The notes under the pieces: model-generated | What the model was told of the DNA's origin: nothing | What the model saw: the letters and a program-made list of their open reading frames with translations, nothing else | The model's database searches: none | Part shown: one piece after another, positions 1 to 11,870 of the stretch | Layout of the letters: the number at the start of each line of letters is the position of its first letter | Position numbering within the stretch: position 1 is the first letter of the stretch | Assembly (NCBI GenBank): GCA_035048495.1 | Contig: CM068547.1 | Span: forward strand, 29,767,913 to 29,831,912 | Length of the DNA: 64,000 nucleotides | Direction: 5' to 3' | Source: Euptelea pleiosperma | Lineage: Eukaryota; Streptophyta; Magnoliopsida; Ranunculales; Eupteleaceae | Position numbers and translations under genes: made by a program

Positions 1-523
1 ATAACATTCCCTCTCCTCCACATTGCTCTATCTCCATCTTTTTTTTGCTTTGCCCAAAAACTCCATGACACTTTCATTAATGTTATTAAAATTAAGGGTA
101 TATATTCATTTTAACTTTTCCCACCAGCAGGTCTCCTTCTAACCAAAACGTCTCATCAATTTCCCTTCAATTAAATATTAACTTGAGATTCCAACCATAA
201 CATCTTTCCTTAATAACAATCTCTTCTTCTCTCACATTTCCTCCCAACATTAATTTAATGTAGGTTAAATCCTTTTGAGATTCCAACTAAAACGTCTCTC
301 TTCATTCTAATATAACAATCTCTTCTTTTTCAACAATTTAATTATTCTAAATATTAGGACATTACTTTATATTTTTGAGTTTCCTTATTAGCTTTTAATA
401 CAAGATTTCAATCGAATCCAACAATTGAAAATGAACCCAGAAAGAGACACAAATGCAACTCATAAAACTTTTGGTTCTCTTCAAAAAATAAAAATTATTG
501 TTACTTTTATATTTGTTTGTTAC
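1..523. other. AT-rich intergenic sequence
   Basis: No convincing coding region. The stretch is AT-rich. A weak imperfect repeat of phrases such as 'aaatattaac..gagattccaacc' and 'aatctcttcttct' recurs around 175-330, so part may be a decayed tandem repeat. Confidence 0.5.
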
Positions 524-1378
524 TTTTGACATATCCCCCCCCCCGCGCCCCCCCCCCTTTTGAAAAAGCTGACACACCCCCCTATGATTTGGTCCAAGGT
601 CAGTTGACCAATGTTGACCCGAGTTGACCAGTATATTTTATATTAAAATACAAAAATACCATTGTTTTCAACCTTGGAACAAGGATTTGGACTAAAACCA
701 AACCCCCAAATCAAATGGCTGTGGTGTATGGCAAGCCAAATCAAATGACCTGAGTTTCATGCTTGTCATCCACCACTCCGACAAAAATTAAAAAAATCAT
801 TGGGTTGTCCGACTATAGACTCGACCTTGTATTTCCCTTCCAATTTTTGCTTGAAAATAGATGATCTCCTGACTATTATTGTTCAAAAATATCCAATCAA
901 TATATGGAGTGGGAATCCCCAATGCTAGTTGAGGTATCAAGAAAAGATTTAGAGCTTAATATCTGTATTACAATGTCACTTCAGCCATAGAAGTTTTTTT
1001 TTTTTTTTAAGTTGGTGTTCTAAAAAAAAAAGTAAAACTCCGGATACCAATTGGTTTTGTAATTTTCCGGGAGTGGTGGATGACCGGCATGAGACTCCGG
1101 TGGGTTGGTCTCCGGTGATGGACAACTAACCCATTGGTATCTCTTGGCTTGCTGTCCACCACATCCATTTGATTTGGGGGTTTGGTTTGATCCAAACCCT
1201 TGTTCCATGGTTGAAGACAAAGGTATTTCTGTCTTTTAATGTAAAATATTATGGTCAACTCGGGTCGAAATTGGTCAACTGACCTTGGACCAAGTCATAG
1301 GGGGGTATGTCAGCTTTTTCAAAGTGTGGGGGGTATGTCAAATTTCCAAAGATAACATGGAGGGGTATGTCAAAAATT
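524..1378. mobile_element. Fold-back MITE with long inverted arms
   Basis: The left part (about 525-785) is repeated in inverse orientation at about 1060-1378. Shared landmarks are a TTTTGACATA(C/T)CCCCC terminus, AAAAAGCTGACA(C/T)ACCCCCC, a TTGACC-rich block, and AACCAAACCCCCAAATCAAATGG. No transposase is seen, so this looks like a non-autonomous terminal-inverted-repeat or fold-back element of about 855 bp. The short open frames inside it have no recognisable domain. Superfamily is not assignable because no clear target-site duplication is visible. Confidence 0.7.
598..630 (+). promoter_or_regulatory. Triple W-box-like cluster inside the MITE
   Basis: TTGACC occurs at 604, 614 and 624, spaced exactly 10 bp apart. 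The other arm carries the inverse form (GGTCAA) around 1253-1288. TTGAC(C/T) is the core of the W-box bound by WRKY factors. A regulatory role here is inference only. Confidence 0.35.
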
Positions 1379-1584
1379 CCCTTATTTTTATTTATATTTT
1401 TGTATATTCTTATTAAACAAAATTGAGAATTTTTTTAGTTTGTAAGAAGTTTGATTGTATTTTGATGAGTAATAGGTGTTTACTTCTTGGTTCTGTTTAA
1501 ATATTTATTTCGATTATGATTAAAATAAGATTTTAACACATCCGCGCCAAAAGCTTATTTTCCAATAAATACTTATTTTTTACT

Positions 1585-2045
1585 GTGCCCTTGCTTAGCA
1601 CGGGCCATTGGATACAAATTTTATAAAACCCACCGAATGCTATATGTGCCACGTGTTAGATGCTTGGAGAGCACTAGTACTAACCGTACGGATGTTTTAC
1701 CAACCCTTTCGTGGACCAACAGACCAAAACTCAGCCTGATTGGTGATTTCTAGACGTTGGATAAGAGTATCCCATTGGTGATTTCTAGATGTTGGATAAG
1801 AGTATCCCAAATAATAATTAGGATCATATGACTAACAAGCAACCCATGAAAAGACTTAACAACCAACAACTAAAAATCACCAATCCGGCTGCATTTTGGT
1901 TTGTAGGTCCACAAAAGGGTTGGTGAAGCATCCATATGGTCAATGGTCTCCAAGAGTATGACACGTGACACATAGCATTGTGCGACGGCCATGGGTCAGG
2001 CAATGCGAGTTATAAATTTTTCCCCACAGATCGATAGAAGACGAG
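1585..2045. mobile_element. Fold-back MITE (family with AATCAGCCTGATTGG)
   Basis: An inverted-repeat element of about 460 bp. The left arm reads TTATAAAACCC, CACGTGTTAGATGCTTGG, CCAACCCTTTCGTGG, then GATTGGTGATTTCTAGACG. The right arm from about 1880 is the reverse complement (CAAAAGGGTTGGTGAAGCATCC, CACGTGACACATAGCATTG, GTTATAAATTTTTCCCC). A 40-bp motif is also directly repeated at about 1736-1810. Relatives are at 24858-25022/27776-27965, 27808-28289, 29990-30130, 34770-34880, 44440-44530 and 48540-48850. Confidence 0.7.
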
Positions 2046-2949
2046 TTGTATTTCTAGTTTTTTATTTAATTTTTTTCTTACCTCTCTCATTAATTAGGCA
2101 AACTAGGGCATGACCGTAGTTAGCAAATCTCCATTTAAAACTCGACTTTTTGAACAAAAAAAAAAGCCCCGTAATTTGAAAATTTTCAAACAATCTCATG
2201 AGTAAAACTTACTTGTTTTAAAATGAAAGTATTATTATTTGTCACCAATTTTTATGTTTAAAAAGAATATTTTTAAACAAGATTAACAGATTCCTACGCA
2301 TTTGGAGATCTTGATAAATGAGAAATATTAATAAAAATTATTAGTGTTGCTTATATTACTTTGATTTTAAGGGAAATAACATATAGTCTCAGTTCTATTA
2401 TACTTGTATTACTACCTAATTAATCTACATAAATTAATTATGAGCATTTGCACATATAAGTATACAATTTTTTGAGTGCATACTTTTGGACTAAAAAAGT
2501 ATTAATCCCGAAGTCTTCACTTATCACTCTTTTGACATTCTCGTCTTTTTGGCCACATTTTTACTCCCTTGTTTTAACCCAAATCGTTTTAAACTCCCAT
2601 TTTTCAATGAGCGCATTTTTGCTGCTTCACAATTTGCTAACTATGGGCATGACGTACGTCTTGAATCAAATGGTTTAACTTACCTCCGTTGACCATCATC
2701 TTTAACCAAATTTAACAGAATGATGAATCTACCCCAGTGTGAGATGAATGTTTGATATAATAATAATAATAATAATAACAAGGGTAGTTTCATCTATTAA
2801 AGTTAGACTTGGTGAATGTCATTGGTTGAGGAGGCAAGTGTAAATTTCCTGAATACAAGGAGACATGTTTAATTTGCCCAATTAGTAAAGGAGTTATGAA
2901 AGACAAATTTTTTTATGTAATTCTGAATTATATATATATATATATATAG
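2046..2949. other. Intergenic region without recognised features
   Basis: AT-rich, with no supported coding region. It includes a TAA microsatellite near 2757-2778 and a (TA)n(TG)n run at about 2930-2963. The paralogy of ankyrin copy A with copy B begins directly after that run. Confidence 0.5.
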
Positions 2950-2964
2950 TGTGTGTGTGTGTGC

Positions 2965-3561
2965 GTGTTCAATCAGGGACTGCCATCTGTACTTGGCAGG
3001 TGGGGTCATGATTTGCTTGGGGAATGTTCCAAAAAGGCCATGTGGGCCCACCTTGCCATATATAGATGTCGTATACATGGACAGGCATACATTGCTCATG
3101 CCAAAAATGACAAGCCTTTGTGAGCCCTACATTGAGATGATTTAAGGACTGAATTTTGTTGAGAATGATCTCCTGGTGAGGATGATCCTTAAAATTAGTT
3201 CGTTTTGATATTTCTAGCCGTGTGAAATTTATTGCAAGTTGAAAAATTCTTGACCATCCATTTCACCGTTAACTTTAAATGCACTCTTGATTGGATTAGA
3301 AGTTCTACAATGAACTAATTTCTTTTAATATCATCCTCACCAAAAATCAGCAATTAATCATTTTTCAATACCACTTCGATCTTTTTGCTTTTGTCCACGA
3401 GGGTATATATGTCATTTGATGTGTCAGAAAAATAGGACCCTTTACTCCTTTTAGGTGTGTTGATTGTGCACAGAATTCCATTTATAGAAGCTAATTGCCT
3501 TCTATAAGATTCATATGATATTGATCAACATTACAAATATAGTTGTGCTAGTTCATAGTCT
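2965..3561 (+). repeat. 5' intron-type flank of ankyrin copy A (paralogous to 32815-33580)
   Basis: From CAATCAGGGACT onwards the sequence matches the last long intron of ankyrin gene B (32821 onwards) through shared phrases such as GGGAATGTTCCAAAAAG, TTTTGATATTTCTAGCC and AACTTTAAATGCAC. Upstream of about 2965 the similarity stops. The duplication breakpoint therefore lies in what is an intron of gene B, which explains why copy A lacks the N-terminal ankyrin exons. Confidence 0.75.
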
Positions 3562-3846
3562 TTGTGTGTGGCAGGGATCCTTTCATATACATTGTTAAGC
3601 CTCCCTCTAACAGCTTAAGCTTTTAGAGTAAAGTGGTTGTCAACATGATATCAGAGCTCCTGGGTTTGATTTCCGAGGGGGGGGGGGGTGGCAGGCATCT
3701 ACCCTATGTTTTCACATGTGCAGGGGGTGTTGTTGCGCATGTGCGCTGAACTCGAGCTGTCCCTTTGTGTGCGAGGGATCCTTTGATATACATTGTTAAG
3801 CCTCCCTCTAACAGTTTAAGCTTTTAGAGTAAATTGGTTGTCAATA
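3562..3846 (+). mobile_element. TRIM/SMART-like miniature LTR retrotransposon
   Basis: Two direct repeats (about 3565-3645 and 3766-3846) share GGGATCCTTT, ATATACATTGTTAAGCC, CTCCCTCTAACAG and TTAAGCTTTTAGAGTAAA. The first ends in CAACA and is followed directly by TGATATCAGAGC, a good match to the initiator-Met tRNA primer-binding site TGGTATCAGAGC. A G-rich tract (CAGGGGGTG at about 3721) precedes the second repeat and can serve as polypurine tract. It has no coding capacity and is about 285 bp long. Comparison with copy B (about 33570-33600) shows it interrupts paralogous sequence, so it inserted in copy A after the duplication or was lost from B. Confidence 0.75.
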
Positions 3847-3969
3847 ATTGATAATGGGTTAATTTCTGTTATTCTCAATGGTAAAGCACAATGCAAAAAA
3901 CTCTTGAATATTTTCAAATTGTTCACTTCTGCCAATACTTTGTCATATAAGCAACACCTATATATGTAG

Positions 3970-6285
3970 GGTGCCCCTGGCTTAAAGAAATTGAGGATGA
4001 TAAGCACGAGCATAACAATGCCATAGAGCTGGTGAAACAATTGATAGAAAGAGAGTCAGATTGGAGTTCTTACAGAAATAAGGAAAAAGAAGGCAGTTTT
4101 GACGACCCCCTTTCGCTAGCCACAAAGCATGGGATTGTCGAGATTGTTGAGAAAATTCTTGACAAATTTCCTGATGCAATTGAATGCCTCCACGATAATG
4201 ACAAGAACATACTACACTTAGCAGTGGAGCATCGACAAACTAAAGTTTTTGAGTTCTTGAAGTCCAACTTTCACATAGATAGGATGGTTGCAGGCATCGA
4301 CAAGCATGGGAATACACCTTTTCACCTTGCAGCAAAGTTTGAACATCATCAACCAATGCACGTGCTTAGAGAATCACAAGGGATGACATGGGAGATTTTC
4401 TGGTACAAGGTATATACTACTCACACTACCTAGAAGTATAACTGGTAGAACCAAATCTTTACATATATAAGCGCAATACACTAGATGGGGTTAGGCAGGA
4501 CGATCTCTTACTAAATGAAAATAGTTTACAGTCTAATCTATTTACAAATTCTAGCATTCTCATCAATAATTATCAGAAGATCACGATCAACTATACTTTG
4601 TTTGATAAAACTAACACTATACATGTTTTATAGTAGAGATGATCTTAGGCTTTCTTTCTATTTTTTTTTTTTTTTTTTTTTTGCTAAGTTAAGATTTTAT
4701 TAAAGAAAAGAAAAATTAAACGAGGAAAAGAAAAAGAAAACCAGGGGAAGCGGAATGGCATCACAATGGGTGAAGGCATATCCCAACAAAGTTGGCACTC
4801 CAACCACCATGTATCAATCATCTGCGGTACTGGCCCCAAAGGTTACAAACCAAACCTATAGTACAGCCTGTCTGGTTCTTCTATAGATTTGAGAACATCC
4901 GGCCTACCATCCCAGCAAAGAACCTCCCCATCTTAGGCTTTCATTCTAATATACTATTAAAACAGGTGAGCCATAAGGGGCAAAGTTTTCAGATGGATTC
5001 CACCTGCTAGGAGATCTCCTACACCAAATTGAACCATTTGGATGGTCATAGTAGCCATTGGAAGTATGTCTTTCTTTGTCTATCTTTCTTGGCCCGACAA
5101 AGGAAGATGGATAAATGGGCACAGCAAACTACAACTGTGGTACCGGTGACACCGTCTCCATAGACTGTTTACGGTAGATAAGGCTTCCGGTTCGTGTCGT
5201 ACCACTTTTATGGAATGATTATCCAATAGACTATTATCATGCTCATCATACAACTTATACCAACCATTTGACTAGCTCTATTCAAGTTATATATTTCAAA
5301 TGGCCCAAACGATGACTAAACACAGGCCAGAATATTTGGCGTTGGTTCGCTTTGAGTTCACTTCGAAAAAGTTTGAAGTTCAAATTAAAAGTGAAAGTCC
5401 TCGAAAAAGTTTGAAGTTCAAATTAAAAGTGAAAGTCAGGTGTTTGAGTGTTGGGGAAGTTAAAGTCACGGATTCTCTGTGACTTCTCAAGTGACAGAAA
5501 ATAAGTTCCTTTAGAGGGTTGCCAGGTGGTGGAGGTGGAGGTGGTGGTGTTGGTGTACTTGTCATTTGGATTGAACACACAATCCAACAACGAAAGCAGC
5601 TCTATACGAAAATTTTAGTCTTGGATTATGTCTGCATTAAATTCTTTTCATCTTTTTATATATTTCTTGTTTCATTTCTGTGCAGCGTGTAGAACGGATC
5701 TCCAAATCACACTTAATCCGTCTTCCCAACTCTGATGGGAAAACAGCAAAAGCGCTATTCAGGGAAACTCACCAGAAATTGCTACAAGAGGCCAAGGCTT
5801 GGACGATGAACATAACCAATGGCTTAATGGTTATTTCCTCCATCATTACTACTATCAACTTCACGGTGGCTTTCAGTGTCCCTGGTGATTACTCAGACAA
5901 AACTGGTCTTCCCCAATTTATAGGCAAGTTAGACTTCATGACGTTCTTGGCATACGAGTCAGCCGCTTTGTTCTTCTCCTTAGTCGCTCTAGGTACCTCA
6001 ATATCTGCTCACATGTCAGGCATTCACCCAGATGATTTTTACATCTCCTTGCCTTTCAAATACTTTATCTCTGTCACTGCTCTCTTCAATTCCGTTGTTT
6101 ATACTCTTACGGCATTTGTACAAGCTCAAATTCTCACCATGGAAGAAAAAATTCCTGATTCCAACTATGTATCTGGAGCTGTGGGCATTGTTATCGCATC
6201 TATATTGATGGCCCACATCTACATAGATGTAATGTACCCAGTAATTGTTTACCTGATAAGCGTACTATTCCACTCGTTCTCTTAG
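3970..6285 (+). CDS. Ankyrin/PGG-domain membrane protein, 5'-truncated copy A
   Basis: Two exons are visible. Exon 3970-4409 follows an AG acceptor and encodes CPWLKEI plus about three ankyrin repeats, with core motifs DPLSLATKHG, NILHLAVEH and GNTPFHLAAKFEH. It ends AAG|GTATAT in phase 0. Exon 5686-6285 follows TGTGCAG and encodes the PGG domain with four hydrophobic segments, ending HSFS-stop. The family (ACD6/ITN1-like) acts at membranes in defence and salt signalling. Compared with gene B, the start and first two ankyrin exons are missing, because the duplication break lies upstream in an intron. The first in-frame ATG is at 4032, which would give a 325-residue product; whether it is expressed is unknown. 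The usual PGG motif reads PGD (VPGDYSD), as in copy B. Its 1.28-kb intron carries an L1 tail. It may be a pseudogene, but both exons are fully open and spliceable. Confidence 0.75.
4661..4929 (-). mobile_element. 5'-truncated L1-type LINE tail in the copy A intron
   Basis: A poly-T run at 4661-4681 is the A-tail of a minus-strand insertion. The reverse complement holds the plant L1 3' end also seen at 27190-27303 and 46690-46800 (GTGCCAACTTTGTTGGGAT, later TTAATAAAAT, then CTTAGCAAAA). It is flanked by a 19-bp target-site duplication, ATCTTAGGCTTTC(T/A)TTCTA, at 4642-4660 and 4930-4948. Gene B has a single uninterrupted copy of that site (near 34550-34575), so the empty site is present in the same window. 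Confidence 0.85.
5366..5440 (+). repeat. Short tandem duplication in the copy A intron
   Basis: A roughly 38-bp unit containing TCGAAAAAGTTTGAAGTTCA and AAATTAAAAGTGAAAGTC is present twice in a row. Copy B has only a partial equivalent near 35195-35215. Confidence 0.6.
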
Positions 6286-6429
6286 TGGGATCACCGTATG
6301 TAGGAAATGCTTGTTATGATATCATTGTTAGATTATGTTAGAGTTTCTACGTGTATGAATGAAACTTTCGGTTTCCTTAACAAACTATTGGTCTTTTGTG
6401 TATAGTCATTTGTTTACAAAATAAGAATC

Positions 6430-7210
6430 CTGTGTATTGTTTTTGGTCCCACATTGCTTGGTGACTGGATAAGAAAATAAAAGAACATATAAAGGATCAG
6501 AGAATTCCCTACGTCTGTAGTTAGAAAACCCCGTCTGAAAGCACCGTAGTGCACATGTCGGAGTTCCCTCCTCATTGTGGAGGTGGGACCCACCTTTTGA
6601 TTTTGGACTATTCTAGAGTCCAACGAAGAGGCCTTTTGTGGGAAGCCAAATGGTTGTCAAAAAGTTGTTGAGTGCATTTATTGCACTAGAAGACAAAAGG
6701 AGAAGAAAAATGTGTTTTGGGTTTTCTCCGTCACTCTTGTAGGGTGGTGAAGCTTTTGGAAAGGTTTTTTGAATACCTTTTGGAAGAAAAGAAAAGGTAT
6801 TTCCTTGTAAGATTCCAACGGATTTGTAAAGTGGATTATCTTCGGTTTTGTGAAGGCACATCCACGTAACCGGGTTCGTTGTTCTCTTTTCTTCTTCAAG
6901 TGTTTGATTTGGGGTTTCTTACAAACCCTATTTGGTAAGAATTCTCTCTCCCATTGTAGATTGTAATCTACCATTTATTCAGGTAAAGAACTTAATATCC
7001 AAAAGAAATTGCTTGTCTCTTGATGATTTGTATCCTCTAGTTTTAGCTAAAGAAGTTGTAACCTCATTATCTTTATAGTGGAAGTTTACCGAACTAGGTC
7101 CCATGGTTTTTACCCTTCTCATTGAGGGAATTTTTCATGTAAAATTGTTGTATGTTATCATGTTCTATTTGCACATAGACTGGAAAAGGTGGATAGTGTT
7201 TTTCCCAACA
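6430..7210 (+). repeat. Probable 5' LTR of Tnt1-like copia element
   Basis: The segment between the ankyrin 3' end and the copia primer site ends TTTTTCCCAACA, followed by AGTGGTATTAGAGCC at 7210-7224. That matches the canonical TGGTATCAGAGC primer-binding site with one change. The left boundary is uncertain; TGTGTATTG near 6432 is a candidate. No 3' LTR was found, so the LTR call rests on the primer site and the gag that follows. Confidence 0.5.
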
Positions 7211-8413
7211 AGTGGTATTAGAGCCTAAGGTTAAGTCTTGGGGGTTTAATTATTTTCTGTGTAAATCATGGAGATGACCACAAATCGAATGGTGAACCTA
7301 AATAGGAATAATTGGATCATTTGGAAAGCAAAGATGGAAGACTTATTGTATTGGAAGGATCTATCGGAACCCATTAAAAATGAAAGAAAGAAACCAAAAA
7401 AATTATCTGATGATGATTGGAATAAACTAAATTGGAAAGCTCTTGAAATTATCCGACAATAGTTGGATGATAGTATTTTCACCATGTGTCTATAGAAACC
7501 TCGGCATATTAACTTTGGAAGAAATTATAAAGGGTTGTATGAGAGAAAGACCGCAGGCAACAAGGCTTTCTTCATCAAGAAGCTTGTGAACTTAAAGTTC
7601 AAAGAAAGTGGCTCAGTTTCAGAACACTTGAATGAGATTCAAAGCATTGTGAATCAACTCTCGTTTATGAAGACAGTGTTAGATGACGAACTGCAAGCCC
7701 TATTGCTACTCAGTTCTTTACCTAACAGTTGGGAGACTTTGGTAGTGTTCTTAGCAACTCCGCTCCAAATGGGGTTGTTACCATGAGCCAAGTCACAAGT
7801 AATTTGTTGAATGAGGAAACAAGAAGAAAATATTTTGGTTCATCTCAATAAGAATCACTTATTACAGAAAATAGGAGGATGACTAAAAGTCCAAAACTTC
7901 AATATCGTGAAAAGTCTAGAGGAAAATCCAAGTCAAGGAAAGAAATTACTAGCTTGCTTTAATTGTGACAAGCTGGGTCGCTACAAAAAGGAGTGTCGGA
8001 AGCTAAAGAAAGACAAAAAGAAAGAAAATGCTAAAGAAATGCAAGATGACAAAAAAACCACCGTCGTCACTTCAGATGAAGATGTTATTATTTTTTTTAC
8101 TTGTGAAGATGCTTGTAATAGTGTTACATATATGCCATGACATAGATTGGGTGGTTGACACCGGTGCTTCATATCATGCTATCCCAAGGAAAGATTTCTT
8201 TACATCATACAAGTTAGGTGATTTTGGTTTTGTGAAAATGAAAAATAGTGGCAGTTCAAAAATTATGGGTGTAGGTGACGTGCACGTAGAGACCAATGCT
8301 GGTTGCAAATTAATTCTGAAAGATGTGAGACATGTTCTTGATCTTCATCTTAATTTGATTTCTGCGGAAAGATTGGATGGAGAAGGATACTCCAGTACTT
8401 TTAGTAATGGGTG
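7210..8413 (+). pseudogene. Decayed copia (Tnt1-like) gag-protease fragment
   Basis: Starting at ATG 7268 the frames encode a copia gag N-terminus (NLNRNNWIIWKAKMEDLL). A stop at 7460-7462 and a frame change interrupt it before gag resumes (LKFKESGSVSEHLNEIQS, LLSSLPNSWE, 7535-7785). A zinc knuckle near 7960-8005 reads CFNCDKLGRYKKEC, with Arg in place of the usual His, so it is degenerate. The aspartic protease follows at about 8147-8405 (WVVDTGASYHA, with the DTG triad). Integrase and RT are absent, because the reading stops at the CACTA-like terminus at 8414. It is a non-functional retroelement relic. Confidence 0.8.
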
Positions 8414-8900
8414 CACAACAAGAAAATTGACCTTTGGCGTTGGTCATAAACCAACGCCAAATCCTTCACCGACGGTTCATAACCAATGCTAGAAGCGTCA
8501 GCATTGAGGGGGTCAATAAAGATGTACGACCAACGTCGACGATTACAAACTATCGGCGTAATACATATGGCGGCGGTTCAACACTGACACTGCGAATTAA
8601 TCAGCTTCGGTTAATACCATCAGCAAATCAATAACATAAGTGCATAACCAACACCGACAATTAGAAACCGTCGGAGTAAACTCCATGGCGACAATTTAAA
8701 CTGACAGTAAAAACTAAACAACATCACTTATGGACCACTGGGAACCAATGCCGACGATTGTAAGCCATGGATATAAACTTACGGTGACGGTTGGGAACTT
8801 AGGGTAAAATTTATAGTGGCGATCTTAAACCGACAGGAAGACAAACATTGCAAAAAAACAAACAACGCACTTAAACCGTTGTTTTTCGTATGAAATTTTT
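8414..8900 (+). mobile_element. CACTA (EnSpm)-type transposon terminus
   Basis: CACAACAAGAAAA at 8414 closely resembles the CACTACAAGAAAA terminal motif of plant CACTA elements and abuts the interrupted copia protease. The next 400 bp contain many variants of a subterminal motif with ACCGACGG, CCGACGAT and its inverse CCGTCGG, which is characteristic of these ends. The opposite terminus and a transposase were not found, so this is either a fragment or an element whose other end has decayed. The downstream limit is only where the subterminal repeats stop. Confidence 0.6.
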
Positions 8901-11870
8901 TTTTTTTTAACTTGGACTGTTGATGGTAGTCATTTCACTCAGCCTGATAGACAACATAAAACTAGCTTTATAAATAAGATTAATTTAGAAAATAATTTAG
9001 CTCAAAGAAATTAAATTTCAACCATAAAATAAAGAAAATAGCTAAGGCATACAAGTGAATAAATTAAATGACTCATATATGCATTCCATTAGATAAATAT
9101 TTTTGAGACCATTACATTTTAAGCATTCTTACTGGAAACATGCAAGTCCATGTAAATTTAGTAAGGGGAAACATATGAAAAGCATTCTAATCTTTCATAG
9201 AAGCTATAAACCTAGGGTACGTATGGACTATTTCTAACAACATTCTATCTGTTTCCACCATCGGTAGCCATCTTCAAGATGATCAACTTCACTCTTGGTC
9301 ATGAATCGTGAATGCAAACCATGGTTGTTTGAAACGTTTTTCACCATTCTTTTTACTTTTTTTCCTACACAACATTTTACCTACAATTAGTTAAAAACAA
9401 CTCAGAACAATCAAAGGAAAAAAGTCAATATAGAAAGTTTATCCAGGAGAAACCCTATCATTGGCAATGAATTCTTGCAACCCGTGGAAAGAAAGTGCAG
9501 GTTTATTCACAATCAACCAAAGGAACCCCATTGGATCCAGGAAACAAAACATTGAAGAAGCATAGAATTTTCAGTCATAATTCATTAAATGTAGTAATGA
9601 CAGTCTAAACTCCCACATTTCACCCATATCCAATGAGCCAATAAATTCTAGTAAACAAGAAACAATAGTGCAATCCGTTTGGCCTAGCCCAAAAAAGAAG
9701 AAATTCAACAAATTAAATCAAACCCATCTCAACGAATCTAACAAAACCAACTGCAGGCAAAAATATATGACAAGCTAAACTACCCAATTGAGAATTAAGA
9801 AGAAAAAACAAAACCCAAATGAGAAAAAAGGCAGAGAAAACCAATTACAAGCTAAAAGTTATATTAAGTACAACTACAACAAAAAATATATGATAAGCTA
9901 AATTACCCAACTTGTTTGATGATTAGCCATTGGATTTAGTGCCCAAAATTTGATTGAATCCAATGGCTATATTAACGCCTTAAAAAGTACTAATATCTAA
10001 TGGCTAAAGATTATGAATCAAAACATTAAGAAATATTACTAATATCACAACAGGAGAATATGGTGTCCATAAATGACTCTTTCCTATAATGTTCATAATG
10101 ATTTCTAGATCAGCACATGGCTTATGAATCCCACCATAGAAAACTTTTTTGTGATCACCATACAAGGCATAAGATCAAAATATCTTAGGAGTACCAGTTT
10201 GTGGCATGAGAAGAGCGCCAGTCTATTGAAGAGGATTTTTTGCCTTTGTGGAAAATTGTGTGCTAAATGTTTCAGTTGCACCATTGCTATGCTACAATAA
10301 ACAAAATTTGACATGACCTTATTTTACAAATTTGTAACCATAATTTCCTTAATGTGAAAGAATCCGGGAAATGGACATGATGACACTAGTTACTTGTCCA
10401 ACACATTCTGACCATCTGCTAATCTAAGATTGTCAACTAGAAAACCAAATCAAAAGTCAAAAACATTCTGACCATCTGCTAATTTTGGTAGCCAAGACAA
10501 CAAAGTAGTACACCATTAATGATAATTCTTAGTTATTGTATATTACTATTATCCTCTATATTAATACCTGTTGAAGCTCGCCAAGATATATTTGTGCATG
10601 TTTAGATGCTACTGGCAGCACGTTAAGCTCATTCAATCTTCATAAAACAACCAATATCAGTACACATTCATGGCCAACAAAAGCAGCCCCTAAAGCTAAT
10701 GGACATAGGAACTGACCTGAAAAATATTTACCAATAGCAATTAATGAAATCAAGGCGCTCTTGGATATAGAAGGATCCTCACCATCACATAGGGAGACCC
10801 CCTCTGTAAAAATCATAAATATAAGTGTTAAGGATGCACAAACAAGTGACACATTTACGTACACATTCTTATGCAATTACCACTATGTTCACTGCATAAA
10901 AAATAAAAAATAAAAAATAAATTAATGAAGGAAAGAAGTAAGATACAAGACTTAGGGAAGAGAAATCCCTAAGTCACTTACCAAAGTTTTTTGGGCTGCA
11001 CATGCTTGCATCCATTATTTTCTTAAAGACTTTGCAAGGACTTGGAAACCACTTGCATGTCAGCTCATTTGCATGCCTCCAACTAATCACTTGTAATCCC
11101 AAAAATGTGGCAAGTGAGTGCATTGCATCAGATTTGCATTGAACCAAGCATGGCCTTAGATATCATTAAACAACCTAATTAGTGATTTCCAAGTGTTGGA
11201 TTGGGGTCATAATTTGTCATGGCAACCATAATTTATCATGGCAAATACAAACCTGCACTTCAAATCACCCAAACAACAAAACCTTGCACTTCCCCCATAT
11301 ACCATATAATTGTAAGAATTAAGTACTAAAACTTAATTCTTGAAAATGATATAATAAGTGGAGTTATTAAAAAGAAATATCCGATCTTATTATTAGAATC
11401 AAACTTTGAGAAAACACAAGTAATATGAGTTGTGCATAAGATTATAAATGCTAGTGCTAATAATAGTCACCACGACAAATGCTCGTAGTGCACTCGTACG
11501 CCACACTTATGATATACAAGAAGGACGAACTATCTATTAGCAAACATTATTAAATAGGATGACATGAACATTGTTCCCAACTATTTAACCTAACAAATAA
11601 GGATGCTGACTGGACACGTAGCCTTCACACACATTATCCCACACGTTTCACACTTTAGTGAGAATAAAGATCCTCAAATTAATTAACAACCTTACCTAAA
11701 AGGAAATAATATACAAAAAAAAAAATTACAAATGTAAGTTAAGAAAATCAAGAATCGTCTAAACAAGGAAACTACAACCATAATGGGATTGGACACAACT
11801 AGAAAATTAATATAGAATATTGAACAAAAGGACTGTAGGACACCTAGCTAGAAGGTTGCTGGTATTAACG
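8901..11870. other. Gene-free region, possibly transposon interior
   Basis: No domain-bearing frame on either strand; the short open frames near 10105-10314 and 10640-10876 have no recognisable motif. AT-rich with scattered A-runs. The stretch 'acattctgaccatctgctaat' occurs twice (about 10403 and 10463). It could be the interior of the CACTA-type element, but nothing proves it. Confidence 0.4.

Noticed and set aside
5380..5580. Proline-rich frame on the minus strand
   Set aside because: It comes from a GGTGGAGGT repeat in the intron of ankyrin copy A.
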